Shown piece by piece: positions 24,357 through 35,112 of a stretch of DNA of 64,000 nucleotides. The stretch covers positions 470,184 to 534,183 of the forward strand of contig JALMQS010000426.1 of the NCBI GenBank assembly GCA_024734495.1. Reading direction: 5' to 3'. Position 1 is the stretch's first letter. Each line of letters starts with the position of its first letter. Below the pieces are notes generated by a model that ran no database searches, was not told where the DNA came from, and was given only the letters and a program-made list of their open reading frames with translations. A program made the position numbers and the translations under genes. Source of the DNA: Forficula auricularia. Lineage: Eukaryota > Arthropoda > Insecta > Dermaptera > Forficulidae.

Positions 24357-24979
24357 TCAATAAGCTGCAGTCGCACCACCATGATTCAGATGCATTGGCA
24401 TAACATGGTGGTGAGGATTCAAATGGTGGTGGTTTAGATGGTGATGCGGATTAATATGATGGTGATGGTGGTGAGACAGGTGATGGTTTAGATGTTGGTG
24501 ATTGGAATGGTCTGTGCTCGCCGAAGAGGCCACTCCTGCACCGTTCTGACAAAGATACCACTCGGATAGGTTCTGGTGAGGAGGCGGTGGGGGTGGAGGT
24601 GGTGGAGGCTGAGGACCGTGAACCGAATAAGCACCATGCGAGACCACAGGAGGGTCCAAACTAGAAGGAGCCATTGGCGCCACGATAGAACCTGCTGCAC
24701 TTGCTGAAGAAGAACTGTTCGAGTCCTCGCCGTCGCTGTCGTAAACGCCGCCCCCGCTGTCGGTAGGGGATTTGATCCCACCGCAACTGGCTCCGGAAGT
24801 GCCATGCACCTTCATGTGCTTTCTTAGAGAACTCGGATGGGTATAACTTTTATCACATCCAGCTACACGACAATTATAAGGTTTATCCGAAGTGTGAACA
24901 TGGGAATGTTTCTTCCGGTCCGAGCTGTTGGCGAAGCGGCGTTCACATCCTGAATATTCACATTTGAACGGTTTCTCAC
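24357..24979 (-). CDS. Zic/opa: Zic/odd-paired family zinc-finger transcription factor, terminal coding exon (partial gene)
   Basis: Zic proteins are nuclear C2H2 factors that bind GC-rich DNA in segmentation and neural patterning. This exon encodes 207 residues. Finger 4 has C7, C12, H25, H29 and finger 5 has C37, C42, H55, H59, both C-X4-C-X12-H-X3-H, joined by the family-typical linker HTSDKPYNC. Then come a Ser/Gly-rich acidic stretch, a poly-Pro run (about residues 128-137), the motif SEWYLCQ and a His-rich tail ending GATAAY and TGA (24359-24357). The exon starts at a 3' splice site: T-rich tract, then AG at 24981-24980, then GTGAGAAACC. The first codon (Gly) is split, so the intron is phase 1, inside the GEKPF linker. 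Its GC content is far above its surroundings. Fingers 1-3 and the N-terminus are not in the window in recognisable form. The in-frame ATG at 24995 is intronic, not a start. Family assignment is firm; orthology within Zic is inferred. Confidence 0.95.
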
Positions 24980-25118
24980 CTGGAACAAAATACAAAAAAA
25001 TAAAATATTTTCAAATGATCGGGTTATTTAAAAAAAAAAAAAAATTAATAATAATTCTACTTTTCTAGACAAAACACCCAATTAGCTCCTCTCAATTGAC
25101 AAATTTCTCTACTTAATA
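24980..25118 (-). other. 3' end of the last Zic intron
   Basis: The minus strand shows a T-rich tract and TTCCAG directly before the exon. Beyond it is A/T-rich sequence up to the TA of the second Tc1-like element. The intron continues upstream past this point and its donor is not identified. Confidence 0.7.
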
Positions 25119-25590
25119 CACTACGGTGCAAAAAAATCGAGCCCCCAATAAAAACTTTATTAAATAGTAAATCATTTTTAATTTTTTTACAAGTATCCAT
25201 ACATTTACTGAAAAACGGCCTATTGAAAGTGTACTTGTCACTTGTCGTTGACTTAGCCCTTGATTAAATAGGCACACACAATTTGAACTGCTTGAACTTC
25301 AGAAATATCCATGATTCATTTTTTTGATATTTCAAATGGAATTTGATCTTTTATTAAAACTTTATTTGAATTTAAAGTGGTATTGAGAAAGTAGGATAAT
25401 TTGTAATTGTATCTTTTAATTTAATTTTACTTATTTTTACTATGAAATTCAAAAATTATCACCCCTATTTATTGAATATGTTAGTTTAGAGTTAATAGAA
25501 CAAATTATATGGTTATTTGTAGCAATTTTAAAAATAATTTCTTATTTAATAAAGTTTTTATTGGTGGCTCGATTTTTTTGCACCGTAGTG
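25119..25590 (-). mobile_element. Tc1-like transposon, internally deleted (copy 2)
   Basis: The termini CACTACGGTGCAAAAA and TTTTTGCACCGTAGTG are near-perfect inverted repeats flanked by TA. The minus strand carries the same N-terminal helix-turn-helix remnant as copy 1, now broken. At 472 bp it is almost the size of copy 1 (470 bp), so both descend from the same deletion derivative. It lies in the last Zic intron, 139 bp from the exon, in the opposite orientation to copy 1. Confidence 0.8.
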
Positions 25591-25616
25591 TATAATTCAT
25601 TTTATATATGCATGTA

Positions 25617-25985
25617 CAGTAAACTCCCAATTATCCGTGTGCGGATTATCCGTGCATTGGAATTCGAGTATAACGACATATTAGCTATTAGAAAAATTCG
25701 AACTAAACTAAAAGATTCCTGGAAACAAACCAAAATCACAAATTTTCTTAATAAACGTAACGGGAGTTCATAAATAAAAAAGAAATAAATAAAAGCTGCA
25801 CGTCTCTTATTTTAACCCCTTCATAAATTAATACAACTAGAGCTATAAAGAATTCCTAAAATAAATAAAAATGAGCATTAAACATGTTAAAATAATTTTA
25901 TGCCTTAGAAATGTATAATATGTTGTATTTGAGAAATAAATAATTATAGTTCGGATTATCCGTGCCACCTCTCCCTCACCTTTAG
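25617..25985. mobile_element. pogo/Tigger-like MITE fragment
   Basis: It starts with ACAGTAAACTCCCAATTATC and contains several copies of CGGATTATCCGTGC, including one near 25951. These resemble pogo/Tigger-type termini. The right end is not a clean partner, so the boundaries are approximate. Confidence 0.45.
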
Positions 25986-26149
25986 CCCAGATAATCGTAT
26001 AAAATATGTATAAAATATAGTATATAGAGAAAGTATCTTTTTTTTTGTTTATTGTTTAAATGTTTTTAATGGAACTGAAGCGGTATTCATTTGGAGGCTA
26101 ATAAATAATTTATATAAAATATAACTATTAAATATATTTTATAAAATCT

Positions 26150-26704
26150 TATTTTTTTATTTTTATTTTTTATTTTATTTATATTTAAATGTATTTTTGA
26201 TACATATATATTTCAATATTTACAAATCTTAATACTAAAGTTATAATATTTCCAAATATTTCTCAATAGAAATGTTCAACTGTCCCTCTTAAGATATATT
26301 CTAACTTGGTTCTTAAATTGAATCAGACTTGATGCATTTCTTACTTCAGCTGGTAAAGAATTAAATTCCTCAAGTCCTCTAAAATATAATGAATTTCTTG
26401 TGCTCTCTTTCCTCGCCCTCTCAATAAATATATTGTCTCTAATTCGCGTCCCATGGTCATGGATCTCATTGACCAATGTGAAATTCAGATAGGCTGGCAG
26501 CTGGCTATGATATAATTTATATACAAAACACATTGTCTGTAAAAATAAGAATTGCTTCACATTCATAAGTCCTAAGCATTCCAGCATACTACTTATTGAT
26601 GTATATCTGTCACATTTCAATATAAATCTCATGCATCTATTTTGTAAGAGTTGCAACTTATCAATATTCTCCTGTCCCTCTCTTAGCAAAGTATAAAATT
26701 CCAC
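26150..26704 (-). mobile_element. Jockey/CR1-type LINE, 5'-truncated reverse-transcriptase C-terminus
   Basis: A 142-codon frame (26704-26276) carries the signatures of the C-terminal region of a non-LTR retrotransposon: LQNRCMRFILKCDRYTS, FVYKL, LPAYL, a basic region, then FNSLPAEVRNASSLIQFKNQ and a basic end. After the stop the minus strand runs into an A-rich tail (about 26195-26150). The reverse-transcriptase catalytic core and the endonuclease are absent. It lies in the presumed Zic intron, in the same orientation as Zic. The clade is uncertain. Confidence 0.75.
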
Positions 26705-29700
26705 AAACCACTATTTTAATATTTAATGTTAATGTTATTGCAATAATGAAATCATGTAATCTGGTCATTTGATATTAACAAAGTAACAAATACTTCGAAC
26801 ACTAAAATTAAAGAAAATATATAATATAATTTGAGAAAAAATACGCTCGGTTCCTCGGGCCCTGCTTTACACAATTCATTAGGCTGAAGTAGATCAATTT
26901 TTAAAAAAAAATTCTTATCTTAATTATTTATTTATTCATTATATAATTGGATCATTAATGAAGAATGTCTCTTCTTCAAAATTGAGAATCAAAGCTATTT
27001 CCGCAGTCTAATAATATTTATGTATATATTAGTATTTATATTGTTTAAGAGAGTCCCATTCAAAGCAAATGATTCAGGAAAGAATTACAAGAATGCGTAG
27101 TAGATCCTTTTTAGACATCTTTATCTCGGTTCTTAAGGACAAATCTTAAAAAATTAACATTATTTTTTGTCAAGACTAGTCAACCTTAATTTGTTATTTC
27201 AAGATATACTAGAGATAAGTGATTTAAATTTAAACGGGAATTGATTTATTGAAAATTGGGTCTCTTCCTTCGAATGCAGATTAAACCAAGCGATTTGAAG
27301 GTTTTAAACATAATGTTCAATGAAAAAGAGATCTGATTAACTATTTTTTTCCAACATTGTCATCGCCACCATCATAAAATAATCACTCCTAGGATCTGAT
27401 TTGACGCTACTACTCGCCTCTATTTAATCTTTCCATGCCATTTCTTTCCCTTCTCAAAAATTATATATATCCTTCATTATCTGGAAAAATACCTCAATTT
27501 AGATCTCCCTAGAAATCACACTGATAAACTATATTAGAATGAATCGGTTCAGCACTTTCCCAATTTGATAGTGAAAGATTGTTGAGGAGCGTCGCCAATT
27601 AGTCTGATTTGAATTGCATCCAGGGTGGCAAAAGAATGCTTGGAGGCCTCTCTCCAAAGATATTGGAGAAAGAGGCGAAATTTAACGTTGTAGAGACTTA
27701 TCAGAAATCTTCAGGGTGTTCAATCAAAAGAGAATAAATATATGGACAAAATTACATCTTAACGACTAAAAATTTAACAACATTCACTATTTGTTGCGTT
27801 AAAGTTAACTAAATTTTGAGAAACCCATTGTTCTTGTGAGCTATCAGCTATAATTGAAGAAGTAACAGTGCTGTGATTATTCTGAATTTAATTCAGTTTA
27901 TTAGGAACAAATCAAAGAGGATATCATCAAATCAAAAGGTATTATACTTTTAATTATGCTAAAGTAATGGAATAAAAGTATTAATTTAAATAAAATTTTA
28001 AAAGATATTTTATATTAGATTTTCGTCGCTTTACATTTAAATATACTGTATAAAAGATTTAGGAGGTATGTCCCCTGACACATGCTTGACTGTACGCATA
28101 TTACTTGCAATCAAGATTAAATTTATATAATTCATCATTCTGATTGTCTACTTCATTTAGTAATATCATCAAACAGTCAAAATCTGCTTAGATTTCAAGA
28201 AAAATTCTAAGAGAAAAATCACTTCCTGATGGACTGAGATTTGGAAGGCTAAAAGGCAGCATTTCTTCTTCTAGCCGGTCACCCTACCCAAAAACTAACC
28301 ACTCTCAATTCTCAAAATCTATAGGAATTAAAAGCTTTCAACATGACAAGACCGTCTAGAATCTTTGAGAAAACTTTGTAATTGTAAATTGTGTAATATT
28401 TCATTTTATTTTTTATTTTAAATTAATTCAAAGGTAAAAAAATGTGAACGATTGTTACCTTGAACTCTTGCCTGACTCTGCCCTGAAATGTGAGATACAT
28501 TCCACATTACGAAAGTAGAAGCGATAGAAATTTAATCTCTCGAATAGTGTATCCATAAACGAGAAATAAAAATCTATAATAAATCATGAAAGGAGCCAAA
28601 TGTTGATGAACGTTTAAATCTCGATGAAGAAATTTTCAAAAAGTTCTCTCATTCCGCAAGAAAACAAAAAATTAATTTTGTCATCATCCACTTAGCACAA
28701 ATTTCTGAACAATCCTATTTCGAGATTTATCGATGATTTATTTCGATAGCCGCCGCGTTGGTCTTGACTCTTGAGCAAGTCATGCTGTTGGTTCATTTGG
28801 AAACTCTGCTCAAATGATAGATGGATGGCAACGGAATGACTGGCCACATTTCGGCCAATTAACTATTTATTAATAAACTGAAATTATCCATCTATTAACC
28901 TGGTCTATTTGTGGATGGCAGAGGTTCGCTCGCGAATGAGTTCGATTCCTTAAGGACACGAATTTCTTTGGTTATCCGAACAGGAGAGAATAATTAGTTT
29001 TTCATTTTTCTTATTCTTTTTATTTATTGGCTTCATCATGTTCTCCATGCGATGATAAATGGTGTATGGCTGGAGTGGGAACTGACTAAGTCCTTTGTGC
29101 GGGTTGAGAGGCCCAACCAACATTCAGCCCATTTAAATTACAAATTTATCAATTTTGAACCAGACATTTCTAAAGAACCGACAGATGGATTGTCAAGAAC
29201 AATTTCTCGCCTGGCATTTTTTATAAAGAATTTCCAATTCCCCATTAGGCCTTCGAACCACGGTTGTTTTATTGACACATGGCATAATTATATTATGTCC
29301 CAATAACAAATTGTATTAAAAATAAGTCTCTATATTCGTTACTTTACTGCTCAGATGAATTGTTTTCATGGTGGATGATGGTTTTCAAATCGAACAATAG
29401 ACGTAAACATGTAGCTTTTCAGTAGATTTCAAAGAGAAGGCAATTTCCAGAGCAGATCGGTATTGTATCGTTTTCTCACAAACCCAAAAAAACAATGACC
29501 AAACAAAGAAAAAAAAACATTTTGCAAGTCCACCCTGAGGAAAATCTACTTTAGGTACTCACTTAAAAACAATTCTGCAGAGATTTGAAATAAATAGAAT
29601 AATGTGCTGTGGTTTAGACGACTCTCATTTATCACTTCATTTTATAATAAATAAATTTAAATAATTCGTTTAAAAATTTTAAATTCAAGTTAACTATATT

Positions 29701-29803
29701 CTTATTCGTGAAAATTTAAGTTGATGAGAATGATGAAAAAAATTTGCAAATTATATTGAAAATAATAACCAAACTTTACTGTCTATTGTTAGGTACACAC
29801 TTA
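26705..29803. other. Presumed Zic intron, largely non-repetitive
   Basis: No exon recognised. 28680-29320 is balanced in composition and free of window-internal repeats (TGGCCACATTTCGGCC, ATTAACTATTTATTAATA, CTATTAACCTGGTC). It is a candidate regulatory block. 27540-27700 is similar in character. A decayed LINE piece may lie at 27360-27520. Confidence 0.4.
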
Positions 29804-29991
29804 GGACCGGTTATATGTCACAAAGTAAATGCTTTTACCACTAACCAAGGGTAGATGGTAAATGGAGGGATGGGATGGCCAATCAGATGAAAGGAACTTT
29901 CCTGCCATCTGATTGGCCATCCTACTCCCTCCATTTACCATCTACCATCAGTTATGGTAAAGAGCATTTACTTGAGACATACAACTGACCC
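29804..29991. mobile_element. Harbinger-like hairpin MITE, copy 1
   Basis: A nearly perfect hairpin of 188 bp. Arms start GGACCGGTTATATGTC and end GACATACAACTGACC, with ATCTGATTGGCCATCC in the centre. TTA lies on the left and TAA on the right. Confidence 0.7.
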
Positions 29992-30065
29992 TAAATGTTG
30001 TGAAACACTTGTGTAACACCACCAACTCCAACCTAATATAATATACTTAATAAAGAGAAACTGTG

Positions 30066-30160
30066 TATGTTTATTTGCATCAAGCAGAAGACAACCTCTT
30101 TGTTTCTCTTTATGAATCAACAACTCTGCTACTCTCGGAAAAATAAAATCTTTTCAATTA
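30066..30160 (+). repeat. Dispersed hairpin unit, well-preserved copy
   Basis: The full unit runs from TATGTTTATTTGCATCAAGC to AATCTTTTCAATT. Both stem halves, AGCAGAAG and CTCTGCT, are present with one change. Confidence 0.7.
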
Positions 30161-30316
30161 CTACTCACTTAACTTAAAATTTATTTTTAAATTCTCTTAG
30201 TAAAATGTAAAAGATTGACATTATTATTAATTAAGAGAATTTAATCTTGATTTTACAATACTGACTGACAATGTCATCAAATCCGCCAAAATTAGAAAGA
30301 AAAAAAAACATCATAT

Positions 30317-30916
30317 CAGTGGCGCAACCAGGATTTTGTCCTGGGAGGGGCTATATATATATATATATTATGTTGCAGTAAAAACTCATTTTTAGTAGTA
30401 AAAAACGGTTTCGCTGAATACCTTATATGACACCTAAAGCTTACTGATGTTGGTTGAGAGTTGGTTCAAAGGTCTAGAATCTTCATTTTTGACATTCTGC
30501 CTCATTTCATGTATTTATTTTTTAAATTTTTTAAACGAAAATGTCAAAAATTAGAAGAAAGGTTGTAGAGGATGTAATTTTTGACAGACGAAATGAGGCG
30601 GAAGGCCAAAAATGAAGCTTCAGACCTTTGAACCAAACTCAACCAACATCAGTAAACTCTAATTGCCATAAAGGTATTCAGCCAAACGAGTTTTACTGCA
30701 ACTTATATATACACATATATATACTTATATATATTTGTAATATTCCAAAAATAATGTTTTGACAATTTTAAAGTTAAATAATTTAATTTAATATTATATT
30801 TCAAAGTCTTGTCTTTAAGTTATTAAACTCTTAAATTTTACTTTTACTTTCATTTTTTTCCTTGTTCTGGAGGAGGGAGGCTTCAGCCCCTTAGCCCACC
30901 CATGGTTGCGCCACTG
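30317..30916. mobile_element. hAT-type MITE enclosing a second MITE
   Basis: Ends CAGTGGCGCAACCA and TGGTTGCGCCACTG are perfect inverted repeats, flanked by the 8-bp duplication CATCATAT (30309-30316 and 30917-30924). The host part is short. Most of the 600 bp is the nested element at 30372-30702. Confidence 0.9.
30372..30702. mobile_element. Fold-back MITE nested in the hAT MITE
   Basis: Ends GTTGCAGTAAAAACTC and GAGTTTTACTGCAAC are flanked by TTAT on both sides (30368-30371 and 30703-30706). The arms (GAATACCTT, GGTTCAAAGGTCT, GAAATGAGGC) extend almost to the centre. Confidence 0.75.
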
Positions 30917-30943
30917 CATCATATCAATAACTCATTTTATATC

Positions 30944-31085
30944 CTGATAATGGCAAGAGTAGAATTGTCGAAACGTTGACTGTAAGTCTAATACTTGCAA
31001 TCAAGATTCAATTTATATAATTCATCATTCTGTTTGTCTCAATCGTTTTAGTAAGTTATCACTTAAACAGTCAAAATCTCTTAGA
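30944..31085 (+). repeat. Repeat with hammerhead-like remnant; relative at 28085-28195
   Basis: CTGATAA, T, GGCAA...TTGTC, GAAAC, GTTGAC (about 30944-30980) has a stem II pairing GGCAA/TTGTC. The following ACTTGCAATCAAGATT, AATTCATCATTCTG and AAACAGTCAAAATCT recur in order at 28105-28195. Confidence 0.45.
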
Positions 31086-31262
31086 ATAAAAAAAAAAATG
31101 GAGAAAAAAGTGAACCACTATCGACAAATTTTAGTGATTTGGCAATTTTTTGTGAGAAGCTGTTTTAGCTACAAAATTAAAATTTATTGCACAGATGAAA
31201 TTTATTAATAAATTTACAAAAAGTTTGCTCAATTTCAGCTCCTTAGTGATATTCTTTTCAAT

Positions 31263-31575
31263 TAAATTGAAAGTTTTGCCGAGAGTAGCAGAATTTTTAT
31301 ATATTGAAGGAGACAATAAAGAGTGTGTCTTCTGCTGGAATTATAAATTTTATTTATTTATAACGAGACTATAGTTTCGAGGGCTTTGCCCTCTTCATCA
31401 GTCTATTACAATGTATTCACAGGAATTAATTTAATTTAATTTAATTAATTCCTGTGAATACATTGTAATAGACGTGAAAGGGCAAAGCCTCAGCTATGAT
31501 CTCGTTATAAATAAATAAAATTTATAATTCCAGCAGAAAACACACTCTTTATTGTCTCCTTCAAATATTCTTTTC
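31263..31575. mobile_element. Fold-back (inverted-dimer) element made of hairpin unit plus hammerhead-like motif
   Basis: The left half (minus) reads: hairpin unit 31338-31263, linker, hammerhead-like motif at 31411-31358. The right half is an inverted copy (about 31450-31575) in which the motif is decayed. The centre is an AATTTAATTT-type tract. This element links the dispersed hairpin unit and the hammerhead-like core physically. Confidence 0.7.
31358..31411 (-). ncRNA. Hammerhead-like self-cleaving motif (best copy)
   Basis: On the minus strand: TTGTAA, TA, GA, then CTGATGA, one A, GAGGGC-AAA-GCCCTC, GAAAC, TATA, GTC, then TC, G, TTATAA. CTGATGA and GAAA are the invariant hammerhead core. 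GAGGGC/GCCCTC is a 6-bp stem II. GA/TC plus TTGTAA/TTATAA form stem I with an internal loop. C-TATA-G is a minimal stem III, with GUC as cleavage triplet. One unpaired A lies between the core and stem II, which differs from the strict consensus. Minimal stem III hammerheads are known from Penelope-like elements. Cleavage activity is inferred, not shown. Confidence 0.6.
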
Positions 31576-31907
31576 ATAGCATTCCTGCTAATTCGATTTA
31601 TATTTTATATTTTTGAACTAGAAGTTATGATGCTAGAAAGCCCTAAATCTAATCAGCTCTTCGTTATAGAAATACAAACATTTTGGCACCAGGATGAACT
31701 TTCTACAAGCACTGACTCCGAAGCGTAGCGAAGTAATAGAAAAAAAATATTGAAAAATAAAATAAAAACAGAAATTGAGAAAAAACACCGAAATGTCCGG
31801 TTCACTTAGAAACTCAAAAATCTAATTTTTAATCCACTACAATACTTCAACGTAATGTGTAAGTGAAAGTAAAATTTGTAAATAGTGTATGCTTTAATTA
31901 TGTAACC

Positions 31908-32958
31908 CAGTGGTGTCCAAATTTTAGGCCTACACGAGCCACATTTTAAAAAATAAAATTGTCTCGGGCCGCAGATATATACTAATTATATTGATATTTA
32001 TTAATCAAAAAAAGAAAGTTGTAGAATAATGATATCCACCATGACAAACAAGAAAATGGCATAGCATAACAATCTTTGAGTTCTTTTCCTTCAGGATTTT
32101 GTTTTTAAATCAATTACCACATGAAAAAGTTTTAATTACTGAACTAATAAATACGAGTATTTTAGTAACTGAAAATATAGAGATGAAGAATAATTTTTAA
32201 ATATTCGAAACTTCATTATTTTTATACCTGATTTTGCTTTTAGTGAATTTAATTCTTGAAAATACCTTCACGTACGTATATATAAATACATATTTCTAAA
32301 AGGAGATAAATATTGTGAAGACAGGAGTATTTATTTCTGGGTAGATAATTTTTGTAAAAATTTAATAAAAGATATTTTTAAATTTTTCTTTCAATTCTAT
32401 GTCTGATTGCAGTTCCATAAAAAATATGGTCAAATTGTATCAGATATGTTTTCCACGAGGGGTGAACCGCGACCTAAAATCGTGTACACCTACTTCCACT
32501 TCCACTTTCATTTCCAAGTAAAGAAGACAATAGAATACAATAGATTATCTAATGAATTCCAAAATAATTCCAAAGACGGTGTACACCTAATTCCAAACGC
32601 GGTTCAGCCCTCGGTTTTCCAGTAAATACATAAAAATCTTTAAGGAAGCTTATAATTGAACCCGTCATTTCAGAAAAGAGCACAAGTCCAGCATGAAAAC
32701 TTTTCAGGATCAACAAAAAATTGTTTTTTATAAAAAAGTCTAGGGTGATAAAGAAATTGAACATAGAAGTAGATAAATACTATACATAAATTATTTTTTT
32801 GAGGTTTATTTGTTTATAAAAAAGTATTTATGATACAGATATATAAAATGGCACCAAAAAGCTATTTTGAAAAAGTGTGACTCGTGCCCTTTTCGAAATG
32901 ACGGGTTCAATTTTATGTCGGGCCGCATTCATTGTGAGTCGCGGGTTGGACAGCCCTG
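31908..32958. mobile_element. hAT-type element, non-autonomous
   Basis: Ends CAGTGGTGTCCAAA and TTGGACAGCCCTG are flanked by the exact 8-bp duplication ATGTAACC (31900-31907 and 32959-32966). The next inner bases (CTCGGGCCGCAGAT / ATGTCGGGCCGCAT) also match. No transposase frame survives. It holds hAT MITE family A copy 2 and an inner inverted pair (GAACCCGTCATTTC / GAAATGACGGGTTC). Confidence 0.9.
32456..32613. mobile_element. hAT MITE family A, copy 2
   Basis: Ends CGAGGGGTGAACCGCGAC and CGCGGTTCAGCCCTCG, with the 8-bp duplication GTTTTCCA (32448-32455 and 32614-32621). Nested in the hAT element at 31908. Confidence 0.9.
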
Positions 32959-32966
32959 ATGTAACC

Positions 32967-33934
32967 ACTATAAATCATAATTATAGAGAAGAAAGCAAGT
33001 ACAAAATAGTGCATATCACTAAAGGAGAGCTAAGAAAAAAATCCAAATTCGACAAAATAAGCAATCAAAGCAATTTGGATTTGGTTGATCTTTTACATTT
33101 TCATTATTCTACATTTACACGATGTTAGAATTTGCTTTGTCGTTGTTGTTGTAGATTGGCGTGAAAAAAATCGAATTCTGAAAGTTTCCTTCATCGCATA
33201 TCGACCGTGAATAGTCGTTCTTGGGATGATATTTGTTAAAATTAAATTCGGTGAAGGACAAAATTTATTTCACTAGACAAACAGGGATCTGGAAAGGATG
33301 TGAATTTGATTAAATTTTCTAAATTCAATTAAACCATAAAATCAAGAAATATCTCTTTATTAAAAAGATTCATAGAAGTCAGTATCAGAGATCTAATGAG
33401 ATTTGTATGGTTGCATGTTGAAAGAGCTATGGTCACCTCGGAAACAGAACCCAAGTCAGGTTCGCAATCGAGGCAATTGACTCAGCTGGCATTTGAGTTC
33501 GAGGGGACGATAGCTCATTTCAACATAATAATCAAACATATTTAATTAGTTCTTTGATATAGCCTTTATAAAGCTTTTAGCAGATTATATAGATTCTGGG
33601 ATGTTTTGAATTTTGATTAGATTGTCATCAAAAGAATGGCATGTTAGGAATATCTAGAAACTCGCTTGATTATGAGTACTATAGTTATATAGTATATATT
33701 TTTACTTTCACTTATATAGAATAAATGAAGTATGGACTTTTTGAAATCTTTTAAATCCATTATTTATAAATCTGACTATCAATTTTCGAATTCTATTTGA
33801 AATTCTGCGAAACCACTTAATTAAATTTCCAAAAAATTCTCGTTTTGGGAAATCCAGAGTAAAAAAAAATGTTTCAAAATCCATTGGTAAAATAACTCGA
33901 AAACGTCAAGTCGTTAGGAAAAAAAATTCCAAAC
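32967..33934. other. No gene seen
   Basis: Unique sequence. 33380-33560 is less AT-rich (GGTCACCTCGGAAACAGAAC) and without repeats, possibly regulatory. Nothing else assigned. Confidence 0.4.
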
Positions 33935-33938
33935 TTAA

Positions 33939-34613
33939 GGACGTTCCCTAATATAGCTCAGATGCAGTTCGCTCTTCCCCCTACTCTCTATTACGCAGAA
34001 AGGCAAAAATATTTTCACTGCGTCGTTTCTCGGATTTGGCAACATTGCATTCTTACCGACGCTAAAATACAATGAATAAAAAAAACACTTCATGAAACAG
34101 CTCAATGCGAAATTCCGAATGAGAACAGTATAGTTAGGTTGAGAGAATTAGCTAAAAATTTCAAATTCACCAGCTGTAGAAGTTTTTTATATATGGAAAA
34201 ATTGAGTGATTTTAGTGCGACGTTGCCAAGTCACGATCTCTCACTTGCCATGCCATGGAAGAAAAATGAAAACCATCAAAAGTACGTAACTTTTATCATT
34301 TTTCATACAAAACGAATACCGCTTGATACAATTATTTTATCAGAAAAATATTTGTTATATCTTCAGTTAATGATTGTCAGTTTTTCAAAATAATTTCAAG
34401 AAAATTACGATTGTTATTTAATGAAACAGTCGCTTTAAAATCAATCGGGATAGGGTTGGCTTGTTAAATATCCAAATTTCAATGGTCAATATTTATAAAT
34501 TTAGTGCCGCAAGGACTATTGAAAAAAATTTCTACGTACAAAGGACACATATAAATATGTGTATTCGAATTTTTAAAAGGGTTGCAAGAAAATCGATTTA
34601 TTAGGGAACGCCC
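33939..34613. mobile_element. piggyBac-like MITE (TTAA duplication), type 1
   Basis: GGACGTTCCCTAATA and TATTAGGGAACGCCC are inverted and flanked by TTAA (33935-33938, 34614-34617). The 84-codon frame inside (34139-34393) matches nothing I know. Confidence 0.65.
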
Positions 34614-35112
34614 TTAAGTTAAATGTCGACTTGCTGAGTAGATATCGTAGCAAGGATTTGGCCTAAATCGGTCAACTAGAACTAGCCCTTTACTTTCAAT
34701 GTTTAAAAAGGATTTATCGATTTTTTGTAAATTTCTGTCTTTATCAAGAATCAAATGTTATTTGTTATCTATCATTTTTATAAAATTCATATGTCTGTGT
34801 GAAAAGTTGCATAAGTTTATATATTTTAGGATATTTTAAATCTGTTCACATCCCGGACACTGCATTTTTTTCATCTGAATTCATCAAAAACAAAATGAAT
34901 ATTAATAATTTCATTTTAATTTACTTGTAATATTACTTTTGATTATTTCATTTTAATGTTGTTTTCTTATTAATAAGTGAGGTGAAAGTCATGTGGAATA
35001 AACTAAATAAACACGCCACAAGATATTTAAGATAATTCACTATCAAATCGAAAAACAATTTCGATATAGGTTCATATACACTATACACTTGTCTGACCAC
35101 TACTCTTTATAT

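Noticed and set aside
24488..24805. A 105-codon minus frame overlapping the Zic exon
   Set aside because: It is an alternative frame of the His/Pro-rich Zic coding sequence and has no domain of its own.
24980..24995. ATG at 24995 as start of the Zic protein
   Set aside because: The bases between this ATG and GEKPF are a splice acceptor (T-rich tract and TTCCAG), so the codons are intronic.
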